Shown: piece after piece, positions 16,052 to 24,812 of the stretch
Position numbering within the stretch: position 1 is the first letter of the stretch
Layout: each line of letters begins with the position of its first letter
NCBI GenBank assembly: GCA_022984795.1
Contig: JALIHJ010000019.1
Location: 62,001 to 126,000, forward strand
Origin: Fabrea salina
Lineage: Eukaryota; Ciliophora; Heterotrichea; Heterotrichida; Fabreidae
Length of the DNA stretch: 64,000 nt
Reading direction: 5' to 3'
Made by a program: the position numbers and the translations under genes
The notes under the pieces: model-generated
The model's database searches: none
What the model saw: the letters and a program-made list of their open reading frames with translations, nothing else
What the model was told of the DNA's origin: nothing

Positions 16052-16414
16052 ATGCCTCAAAGAACACTATACGAAAGAATTGGTGGAAAACCAGCAATAG
16101 AGGATATGTTTACTAGATTATTTTTCAAACTACAAAACCACGCTAAACTTAGACACCACTACCAAGGCAGGTACATAGAAGGGATAAAACAGAAGTACAT
16201 AGAGTACTTCTGCAAGATGCTAGGAGGACCAGAGGAATATACTGGTCGGGACATAGAAGAAGCCCACCAACACCACAAAATCACTCGGCAAGAGTACGAA
16301 GTGTGGCAGCAAGTGCTTGAGCAAACCATGAAAGAAATGGAGTGGGAAGACTGGGTCATTGGGGAAGTGATTCACCTCACTGACATAGAAGACCAGAAAA
16401 TCATTAACCACTAA
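16052..16414 (+). CDS. Truncated (2-on-2) haemoglobin, group I type
   Basis: 120 residues from the ATG at 16052. The pattern LYERIGGKPAIEDMFTRLF, then HHYQGRYIEGIKQKYIEYF, LGGPEEYTGRDIEEAHQHH is the truncated-globin signature; the His in EEAH is the expected proximal haem ligand (F8). The Tyr in the FTRLF/helix-B region differs from the common B10 Tyr, so ligand binding may differ. Such globins are well known in ciliates and may bind O2 or detoxify NO. The size is typical. Confidence 0.9.
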   Translation: MPQRTLYERIGGKPAIEDMFTRLFFKLQNHAKLRHHYQGRYIEGIKQKYIEYFCKMLGGPEEYTGRDIEEAHQHHKITRQEYEVWQQVLEQTMKEMEWEDWVIGEVIHLTDIEDQKIINH

Positions 16415-16488
16415 TATAAATATGGACTGTAAGTACTTGATCTTCTTAAACTCTTAACTTGCTAAGCTTAATAAACTAGAGGCCAAAA

Positions 16489-17418
16489 ATGTCAGAAGTG
16501 CCCAAGCAAACCCAAGAAGTCCAAATCGAAGGAACAGCCATCATAAAGATTCTTCAGCACCTTGAAGAAAACGAAGAATTCACCACAGGCCACTTACTAG
16601 GTTTAGAAACACAAGAACTCATAAAGATCACAAACTCCTTTCCCATCCCTGAATCAGCCAGAACTCCTGCAGAGGTAGAAAACTTCAACAAAGAAATGTG
16701 CCTTCTTTTCAAAGACTTAGGCTTCGAAAGCACTGTTTTTGGCTGGTACCAAAAGCCTGAAGAAGGCACTTTCTTCGATATCAACTCTGTGGAGTACCAG
16801 TTTTACATGCAAAAAGAATTCAGCAACGCTTTGATGCTTTTGTTGGACCCTGCTGGCCAGTTCCCTTTCAGGGCTTTTAGACTGAGTTCCCAGTTCATGG
16901 ATTTCTTTGAGTCAGAAGAATTCACTATTCAAAAAGCCCGTGACTCTGCCCTTAACTGCCAAAAATTGTTTGAGGAAGTTCCTTTCAGTGTAGTTAACAC
17001 TAACCTCAGCAACGCCTTCATTGCACAGTACGCACCAGACACAGAAGAAGTTCCTTCCCAAGACAGTTTCAAAAACTACTTAGAAGAGAACTTAGAAGGC
17101 ATGCAAGAAGGCTTAGAAGAACTTATAGACAGAGTCAAGAGTTTGGACTCCCACGTAGACCTTATCCAGAAGCAAAAACAACAGATAGCAGAGTTTGAAG
17201 TCAAACGAGCTGAAGAAAACAAAGAAAGAGTAGCTAGGGGCGAAAGACCACTTGACCAGTTGGAGGGTTCAGGAAGCCTTTACAGAGTAATGCCACAACC
17301 AAGCAGACTGGACTCTTTGTTAATACAACAACAACTTTATAACTTGTCTGCAGAGCTTAAGAAGTACTCCACTCAAGCACAGGAAAAAATTGAAATATTC
17401 CAGTCTTTACAACAGTAA
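16489..17418 (+). CDS. EIF3H: Translation initiation factor eIF3 subunit h
   Basis: 309 residues. The N-terminal half is an MPN domain starting VQIEGTAIIKILQHLEE with GHLLGLETQELIKITNSFP; no JAMM zinc-protease residues are present, as expected for eIF3h. FGWYQ, LSLK-like FRAFRLSSQFMDF and FEEVPF match the family. The C-terminal helical part has RGERPLDQ and PSRLDSLLIQQQLY, nearly identical in layout to animal eIF3h. It acts in the eIF3 octamer core during scanning. Confidence 0.93.
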   Translation: MSEVPKQTQEVQIEGTAIIKILQHLEENEEFTTGHLLGLETQELIKITNSFPIPESARTPAEVENFNKEMCLLFKDLGFESTVFGWYQKPEEGTFFDINSVEYQFYMQKEFSNALMLLLDPAGQFPFRAFRLSSQFMDFFESEEFTIQKARDSALNCQKLFEEVPFSVVNTNLSNAFIAQYAPDTEEVPSQDSFKNYLEENLEGMQEGLEELIDRVKSLDSHVDLIQKQKQQIAEFEVKRAEENKERVARGERPLDQLEGSGSLYRVMPQPSRLDSLLIQQQLYNLSAELKKYSTQAQEKIEIFQSLQQ

Positions 17419-17453
17419 CTAATAAATCCATAACTTATGGGAGTTTATGTATA

Positions 17454-19460
17454 TTAAAGTTTTTCTGGGTCGCATAGGCAGTACTGGGGGTTAATTCCTA
17501 CCTTCCTTGCAGCAACTTCGCACTTACCGCCGTACATATCGACCCTTATTACGTTCAAGATTCTGTAAAACATTTTCCTTCCGAAGAACAACATCGGCTT
17601 AGAAACATAGTTTTCGTGAATTAAAGATTCGTCGTTAAAGTGGTGGTCTGAAACTATTATCCAGGTGTCGTACTTTGCACTGCTGCTTTCGTTAGGCCTG
17701 AAAACCATTTTGAATATGTATGTGTTTTTGTCGATTTCTTTGTAGTTTACACTTTCTAGTTTTCTTAAAGTCACTTTCCTGCATAGTCCAGGAGCTGTTA
17801 GTGGAGTAGTGTGCACATCTTCGTTTATTTGAAATAGCACTTCGTCAATTAAAAACTTAATTGAGCGTCCTAGTTCAAGTTCGTACTGGGTTCTGTGATT
17901 TTCGTAAGAAGGGTCAAAAATGTGGTTGCTTAGTTTTGTGGGAAGGTAAGTAGAGCAGTACCACAGGGGTATTTCTGCGTCTATGCAAGTCCTTTCTTCA
18001 GGCACTTCTTCGCTTACCAAGGAGTAGTAGTGTTCTCTGGTTTTTTGGAAGGGCAGAGAGTGTTGGTAGTGGGCTAGGTACAGCATAGTTTGTCTGAGGT
18101 CAGGTTTGGTAGTGAGTCTTTTGGTGTTTTTCCAAAGGTTGTGGTAGGAGTGGGGGATTTGGTTGAGGAACTGTTTGCTGGCAATGAAAAAGAAGGCAGG
18201 AAGTCTGTGTTCTTGTATACTTTCGTCATCTGCCATAAAATCCCCGTACTTCATTCCGTGGTCTGCGCCTAAAACTATTATGACTTCTCTGTCCTTAGAA
18301 AACTCTTCTAAGTAAGTCCTCAGGTACTCCACAAACTCATCATCAAGGGTTTGGGCATGCTGCCCTGTTCCTTCGTGTGCAGCAGTTAAGTGATTGTAAA
18401 TCCAAACATTTGATCCATTGTAAGCCCTAGCTATATCCTTAGAGTACTCCATTAAGTAGTAGTGCGACATGTGCTCGTTTATGCACCTTTGCTCAGAGAG
18501 TCTTTCTATGGCAGCTCTGTAAGTTCCGAATCTGTAAAAAGAGCAGTAAAAAAGCACAGCGTTGTGGTCAATATTGGGAGACCTTCCCATAGACTTAGGA
18601 GTGTTGTGGGCACACGAGTCAGTTCCATAAGCGGTGATGAACCCTAAGTTAGCTAACTTAGTCCACAAAGCATCTTCTCCAAAGAAATCCACGTTTTGGT
18701 TGCCTTTGAAGGACCTTACCCACTGCTCTCCAAAGACCCTCATCTGGTTTTCAGAGGTGTCAGGCCCTATGACGTTGTGTAGTTTGAAGTCAAACACTGC
18801 GTACTTACCTTCTGAGTTTAGTTTGTTTAGGTAGTTCACAGTGTTAGGCAACTTCCTGAAAAAGTGACGTCTTGAAAAGCTGTCCGGAGTCAAGAAAACC
18901 ATCAGCATGGGCTTTTTAGGGGTTCCTCTGTTAAGTTTCTGAGAAATCCTGTCTCTTTCAACCTTGCGAGTTAAGTTGAACCTAGGCTTTAAAAAAGACA
19001 CTTCTAGGTTTTTTTTTTCATTGTCAATGCACTTGCCCACAGCAAACTCAGTGTGATCGTGCACAGAAATAGGCTCGCCTTTCCAGTGTTTTTTGTCAAG
19101 ATAGTAACCAGTTTCTTGTGGGTTAGCAATAGTTACAGTGTGGTGGGGGCCGAATACAACAAAGGGGTTAGACTCCTTTGAACAGTTTAGTCTGAGTTTG
19201 TTGGTTGAGAAGTCTATGCTCAGGGAGTTCGGAGAAGGCTTTACAATGTCTTCACAGCGAGGGTACTTGTACTCAGGGAACTTTAGTGCACCTCTTTCTC
19301 GGGAAAAACCAAACACTTCTGGACAGGCTTGTAAGTTAGGTATAGTTTTGAGGAATTCTGTGTCGTCTATTGTGAAGGGCCTCCTCCAGTTGTTGTCTTG
19401 CTGGAAGAGGTAATTAGGCATGTTGGCTAAAGCTGTTTGGATCAGAAATACAAGAATCAT
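17454..19460 (-). CDS. Secreted DUF229 / sulfatase-like alkaline-phosphatase-fold protein
   Basis: 668 residues. A short signal peptide (MILVFLIQTALANM) is followed by a cysteine-containing lumenal region. From about residue 180 to 480 lies the alkaline-phosphatase/sulfatase fold typical of DUF229: LMVFLTPDSFSRRHFFRKLP at the nucleophile strand, YGTDSCAHN, and VIIVLGADHGMKYGDF with the metal-binding D-H pair. The C-terminus has extra Cys (CEVAARKVGINPQYCLCD). Likely a secreted or lysosomal hydrolase. The substrate of the family is not established to my knowledge. Confidence 0.8.
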   Translation of the reverse strand: MILVFLIQTALANMPNYLFQQDNNWRRPFTIDDTEFLKTIPNLQACPEVFGFSRERGALKFPEYKYPRCEDIVKPSPNSLSIDFSTNKLRLNCSKESNPFVVFGPHHTVTIANPQETGYYLDKKHWKGEPISVHDHTEFAVGKCIDNEKKNLEVSFLKPRFNLTRKVERDRISQKLNRGTPKKPMLMVFLTPDSFSRRHFFRKLPNTVNYLNKLNSEGKYAVFDFKLHNVIGPDTSENQMRVFGEQWVRSFKGNQNVDFFGEDALWTKLANLGFITAYGTDSCAHNTPKSMGRSPNIDHNAVLFYCSFYRFGTYRAAIERLSEQRCINEHMSHYYLMEYSKDIARAYNGSNVWIYNHLTAAHEGTGQHAQTLDDEFVEYLRTYLEEFSKDREVIIVLGADHGMKYGDFMADDESIQEHRLPAFFFIASKQFLNQIPHSYHNLWKNTKRLTTKPDLRQTMLYLAHYQHSLPFQKTREHYYSLVSEEVPEERTCIDAEIPLWYCSTYLPTKLSNHIFDPSYENHRTQYELELGRSIKFLIDEVLFQINEDVHTTPLTAPGLCRKVTLRKLESVNYKEIDKNTYIFKMVFRPNESSSAKYDTWIIVSDHHFNDESLIHENYVSKPMLFFGRKMFYRILNVIRVDMYGGKCEVAARKVGINPQYCLCDPEKL

Positions 19461-19520
19461 TATAAATGGTGTTAAGAATCTCCATTTAAGGGGAAACTTG
19501 CAAACAATGGATAGTTTAAG

Positions 19521-22500
19521 TTAAAATTTAGAAGTGTTAGGAGTGAAGAGTCGGGACTTTCTATTTAAGCTTTTTGAGTAGTTTTGGGAGTTGTCGGAGA
19601 TCAAGTGCCTAATATGGGGCAAGTCAAGCGAGTTAATTTGCTCCTCCAAGTTATTGGGCAAGTGGTCTACCTTGTACTTGTCAATGTTCATTCCTCTGAA
19701 GATGTCTGAAGTAGTAGTGTCGTACTTCATACGTTCTATTTGTTCTTTTATTCTGAACTTCCTCAGAACTTTGTTAGTATCTGCTGCTTTGTTGCCTTCA
19801 AACTCAGAAGCCACCTTTGAGTTCTTTGAGTTGTCAATCATGGGAAGGCTAGTGTCCTTTTTCTGGGAGGTCTTTAAGAACTGCTGAGGTTTCTTGGGTG
19901 CTTTTGCTTCGCCTGAAGTCGACTCAAGGTTAAGGCGTTTCCCTGAACCCAAAAACCCGCAGTACTTGCCAGTTGTTGTAAAAATCTTAACGTTCTTGTC
20001 GTAAGCTGTAGCAATCACATAAGTAAACGGCAGGTCTTCTTGGCTGAAAATGTCTAAACTCGTTATGCTGTCAGTAAAAGCTTCGAAAAAACACAAGGAC
20101 TCGACTACTCTAGGTTTCTTGATAGTCCACACCTTTACGTTCCCTGACTCGTCTCCTGTAACTAGGTAGTTTTCTTCTTCACTTAGTTGAGCTGTAGTTA
20201 TGAGTTCTCCTTCTTGGTGTTCCAGCATAGTTTTTCCCACCAACTCATTGTTTTTCAAGTCCCAAAACCTCAAGCAACTGTCCGAACTCACTGAAAGCAA
20301 GTTTTCCAAACTCCTCGAATAGAGCAAAGTCTCAACAGACTTATTTTGGTCTCCAGCTTGAGGCAGCAAAGTAGGGTCGATTTCATGCAAGTAAGCTTTG
20401 GCAAAACCCGTTTCAAAGTGCCAAGTTATCACCTGTCCCAAGTGGCCTCCTGTAGCTACTAAGTTTTCCCTGTAACAATAAGCCATTGACAGAATATCGT
20501 CAGAGTGGCCTTTTTGTTCTGACTTAGGCATGGACTTGATCCAGGAAACCACGTCTTCGTTTTCGTCAGGCCAAACGTATATCCTCTTATCCCAGCCAGC
20601 GGACACAATGTACTGGAGCTTAGCAGTGTTTAAATCCCCAATGAACACAAGTGCAGAAACCTCTTCAGGCTCTTCGTCATAGTTGAACTCCCTCAAGCAC
20701 TGTCCGTTGTTGAAGTTCCACATTTTAATAGACCCGTCGTGGCCCCCTGTGATAAGGCGTCTTTTAGAAGTGTCTAAGGCCATAGCAGTGATTCTGTTCC
20801 TTCCATGTGCTTCTCCAAACCTAAACGAAAGTTTGTTCTCTTTAATGTCCCACACGTGGACGTTCGACTTTTCGTCAGCAGAAATAATACACTCAAAGTA
20901 CTTGTTGTACATAGCTCCTGTGACGTTGTACTCGTGACTCGTCATAAGCTGTTCCTGGATCTTAAAAGGCCAGACATTTATTTTCTTGCTTGTAAGAAGG
21001 ATAGAGTTGACTTTTGGGTTGAAGTAAATCCCAGTAGACCTATTTTCAGGTCTGTAAGTAGTTTTGTCGTATATTGTCTGGATGCACTTGTAGTTGCGTA
21101 TGTCCCAGACCTTAACAACCTTGTCTGCGCCTAAAGAAACCAGCTGGAACCTTTCTCTGTTCAAAGCAATATCTAAAACGGCTGAGCTGTGGCCTGTTAA
21201 GTAAGAAATAGAACTCTGGCGACTGAAGGGGTTCCAGAGAGTAATGTGCCTTTCCTCACCACAACTTGCCAAAAACTTAAAGTCAGAACACCACACAAAG
21301 CTGTAAACTCCTTTTTTGTGGTGGTTGAAGGTGTACCGCGCAGCTTGTCTTTCTATGTCTATTTGCTTAACAGTTTTGTCTGTTGAGCAAGTAAACAAGG
21401 TGTCTGTGTCTGGAATGTACTCTACTTTAGTGAGCCAAGAAGAGTGCAGCTTGCCCCTAGTGACTTCGTCACTGTAGACTTCACATATCTCTAAGTTGTA
21501 CTGCTTGTGGGTTTGCAACTTCACTCCCCTGAGCGAAAAGTCTTTTTTAAGGATCTTGTTTTCGTACTTGGCTAGTTGTCTGTTTTGGATTTTAAGAAGT
21601 TCTTTTTTATGGCAGTCCATAGTGGTGTTGCAGACGTGCCAGTTTTCGTCTTTAAACTTGTACATGTGGAGGGATCCTTCGCTGTCGCCAACTACCATCA
21701 TGTCGTAGTCCTTTAGGTAGTCCATAGTCATGGGAACTCCTTTTAAGCTGCCCACTTTACTCACAGGGTTAGATATGATTTCGTTGGACTTTTTTAAGTC
21801 GAAAAAAGAAATGGACCGATCACTGGAAGCAGCTGCAATTATGTCGTACTTAGAAAGGTAAGCCAGGTTAGTTACCCAACTGTTGCCAACTGAGATGGTA
21901 GAAACTGGAGTTAAACTAGAGGCATTCCACACCTTTACTGTTCCGTCCTTGCTTGAAGTAAAGTACCTCTGGCCTTCAGAGTGTTCTTTTGCCATCAGCA
22001 AGTTAGTGATCATGTCTGAGTGACTTGTCTGCCTAGTTGTGTTGATGGGGTCGTTTACTCGAGGGTTGACGTACTCGCACTGTTCTTCACGCATCAGTGA
22101 AGCATTTTCGTTTTCTAAAATAAGGAAGTTCATGAATTCGTCCCAGTCTACTGACCCGTCTGAGTTGGTGTCTATACGCATAAAGAGTTGTGTGAGTTGC
22201 TTTTCAGAAAGGTTTTTGCCGAGCACGTTCCCAAAAGCTGCAATAAACTCCTGAATTTCCAGAGCCCCTCCTTGGTCAGTGTCTGCTTCGTCAAACTTTT
22301 GTCTGAGTTTGCGAAGTGTGCTTTTGTCTAGTTTTTCAGTGAGTGACTTTAAGTTACTGAATACAAATTACTCGTCGTCTTCCAAAAGCAGTTCTTCATC
22401 TGATTCGTTTTCTATTTGATTGAAAAACTTGCCTACTTCGTTAGACAGAATCTGGTTGTCACTTATATCTAGCTATAATTTACTTAAGTTCCTCACGTAG

Positions 22501-22538
22501 CCTGCTTTTTCGGGGGAAATTATACGGTTTTTTCTCAT
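19521..22538 (-). CDS. EF-hand and WD40-repeat protein (WDR49/WDR64-like)
   Basis: Three exons give 995 residues (introns at 22469-22483 and 22357-22371). After a 60-residue acidic N-terminus there are two EF-hands: DEADTDQGGALEIQEF and DTNSDGSVDWDEFMNF, both with good Ca2+ ligands. About 14 WD40 units follow, enough for two propellers (examples: DGTVKVWNASS, ADKVVKVWDIRN, DGSIKMWNFNNG, SGNVKVWTIKK). The tail is basic. EF-hand plus WD40 is the layout of WDR49/WDR64, found in ciliated organisms. A Ca2+-regulated scaffold is likely. The frame starting at 22226 alone would miss the first EF-hand. Confidence 0.85.
22357..22371 (-). other. 15-nt intron, EF-hand/WD40 gene, intron 2
   Basis: GTAATTTGTATTCAG, phase 2. 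Joins ELLLEDD to DNLKSLTEK. The donor gives an in-frame TAA. Confidence 0.88.
22469..22483 (-). other. 15-nt intron, EF-hand/WD40 gene, intron 1
   Basis: GTAAATTATAGCTAG, phase 1. Joins VRNL to NISDNQIL. An internal TAG is in the host frame. Confidence 0.88.
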
Positions 22539-22564
22539 CTTTTAAATAAGTTTTTGAAACTATA

Positions 22565-23563
22565 TTAGGAATTAATTAAACTAGACTGCCTTTTGCGAGA
22601 GTTCCTTTCAGCAAAGAAAGCTGTGGGGGACCGGGACCTTCCGTCTTTCTTGACAAACCCACGTTGAATGGGTTGGGACTTCTTAACTTCTTTGCTGTAA
22701 GAACTGTTCACTGCTGAAGAAAAAGAGATGTCAGTTGATAACTTGGGCGTAGGCGAAGAAGCCTGTGATATCGTACTTAAATAATCAAAAAAGTTTATGC
22801 GCTGCATGCTCGACTTGCTGTCTGAGCTTTTTTGACAGTAGTAGTTGTTGAGTTTCTGGTAAAAGTTTTGGTTCCTGCAAGGAAGCTTCATGGTTTTCGG
22901 GAGGAATTCTTGGGAAATGTTTAGAGAGGATTCGTTGGAAAATAAGGACTTTTTGGTTCTAGAGTAGGTTGAAGAAACTGAGCGGTTGTTCCGGGGAAGC
23001 GAACCACTCCTTCCCTTAATGGGGGGGCTGAGTTTAGATTGTCTAGAGACAGAAGAGGACCTTTCCTCAGGAGAGGCTTCGCGAGAGCTTTGGCCCGAAA
23101 AGAGCTCTTTTCGTTGTTGCATAGCTTTTGCTAGGCTTTCTTTGGAAATACTACTTCTTTGGACTGTTACTTGGACTTTAGTTTCTTCTTCTGGTTCTTT
23201 GAATTTGCCGATTCTGTCTAGGATTTTTTCCCTTGCTTCGGTTACTAGTGAAATTGCGTTGTTTTCTTTTTGGAAATTGTTAGAAGAAACCGATTCGTCT
23301 TTGTGAGGGATATAGACTCGGGTGCTCGAGTGGTTGCTAGGTGAGGACTGTTGGAGTTTAGAGGGGCTCCTTGAGGAAACTGAGTCCTGAATTTTCTTAT
23401 AAAGGTTGGTGAGGTGGAGTTTTACTTCAAGCTGCCCGTCCATTGAGTCGTCGAACCTAACACTGTGCTGTGACTTCATAGGGGACTTGTCTGGGCTCTT
23501 TAGAATAGATGACCTGGAAGAACTCACAGATGATCTGGATATAGATTTAGAACTGAAAGACAT
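22565..23563 (-). CDS. Ser/Arg-rich hypothetical protein
   Basis: 332 residues with a very Ser-rich N-terminus (MSFSSKSISRSSVSSSRSS) and many SP/KSP sites, so probably disordered and heavily phosphorylated. A short helix lies near KVQVTVQRSSISKESLAKAM. There are no membrane segments and no known domain. Could be cytoskeleton-associated. It lies on the same strand as the EF-hand/WD40 gene, 26 bp before it. Confidence 0.55.
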   Translation of the reverse strand: MSFSSKSISRSSVSSSRSSILKSPDKSPMKSQHSVRFDDSMDGQLEVKLHLTNLYKKIQDSVSSRSPSKLQQSSPSNHSSTRVYIPHKDESVSSNNFQKENNAISLVTEAREKILDRIGKFKEPEEETKVQVTVQRSSISKESLAKAMQQRKELFSGQSSREASPEERSSSVSRQSKLSPPIKGRSGSLPRNNRSVSSTYSRTKKSLFSNESSLNISQEFLPKTMKLPCRNQNFYQKLNNYYCQKSSDSKSSMQRINFFDYLSTISQASSPTPKLSTDISFSSAVNSSYSKEVKKSQPIQRGFVKKDGRSRSPTAFFAERNSRKRQSSLINS

Positions 23564-23664
23564 TAATTATCTGTACGTTTAGGAAACAAATGGAAATGGG
23601 CTACTTATGGATATAATTGAGTTTTAGGTTCCAATGCTTTTAAATAAGAGATAGTAGTTTACAG

Positions 23665-24804
23665 TTACTTGTGAGTTCTTAAAAGTCTCCTTACTACTTG
23701 GGGGAGTTTAGAAGCTTCGCACTCGAGAATCTCACAGAGATCTGACAAGACTCCTCCTTCTTGGGTGACCTTGAGTTGCATATACTGCTCTAAGAGTCTT
23801 GTGAGCCAAGTCCAGACCTGCTTTATGTTGGGTTCTTTAGTAAAAGATCCTTTAGGCGAGCACTCTACAATTAGGTCTATGATTCTGTTGACGAGTTTCC
23901 TGTACTCCTTGCTTCTCTTGTGGGACTCTTTTAACTGAACTACTTTTTTAAGGGCTCTGTCTTTGTCTTGCACACCTAACACTGTAATAATGTCCTTGGT
24001 TAAGCCATCCTGGATGTTTCTTTTAGACATAGTTGCTTGTAACTGTTCTTCTAGTTCTTTGACTTGTTTGTGCATTCTTTCTATTTCAACGTCAGAACGT
24101 GAGCTTTTTAGTTTTTCAGAGGTCTTTTTGGTTCTGTGGGACTCTTGGGACTTTTTGCAGCGTAGTTGGTGTACTTGGTTTTCGAGTTCGTTTACTTTGT
24201 TTTGTGTGGTTTCTAGTTGTTGGTTTTTTTCTTGGAGTTTAGTTTGGAGTTTGTCTAGTTTCTTCTTTAAAGCTTCGTTGGAGTTAACTTGTTTTTGCAG
24301 GTCTTCTTGGGCTTTTCTGGCTTGGTCTCTTTCATGAATTAGCTTATTTACTTCTTTATCTCTGAGTGGTTTTGACTCTTGCAGAGCTTTTTCTTTTTCT
24401 TCCTTTAAAACAGCTATTTCTGATTTGGACTTGGCAAGTTTGTCCTGGAGTTCCTCGATGTCTTTGTAGAGTTCATTTTGCAGGCTGTTCATTTGTGTTA
24501 AAAGTTCGTCCTTTTGGTTAATTCTTAACTCTAACTGGGAGCAGCGTTCCCTTTCGTACTCTAGCAACATAGTTACTTCCCAGTCGTCTTCTCTGTTTTG
24601 GGTTTGTTTAGTTTCAGTGTCGTATGAAATTTCAAAAGTGTTCATTGACTCTGCCCGCCTTTTATCAGAAGGGGGGTCTGACCCAGAGTCCTCAGAATCC
24701 TATGTAAGTTTTACATCTGCTAACAACGAAGTGCCTAGTCTTTCCAAGGTAGCTCGGATGTTGGATATCTTCTCGTCTAAGTTGTTAGGTGTTTCCCCGG
24801 CCAT
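23665..24804 (-). CDS. Long coiled-coil protein
   Basis: Two exons encode 374 residues; the 15-nt intron is at 24700-24714 and the start ATG is at 24802-24804 (MAGETPNNLDEKISNIRATL). Residues about 75-260 form a nearly unbroken coiled coil. A globular C-terminal part follows, with RKLVNRIIDLIVECSPKGSF and WTWLTRLLEQYMQLK. The arrangement suggests a centrosomal or basal-body-type structural protein, but I do not recognise it. It lies 8 bp downstream of the P-type ATPase stop on the same strand. Confidence 0.65.
24700..24714 (-). other. 15-nt intron, coiled-coil gene
   Basis: GTAAAACTTACATAG, phase 0. Joins TSLLAD to DSEDSGSD. Ends with an in-frame TAG if retained. Confidence 0.88.
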
Positions 24805-24812
24805 TATATGAA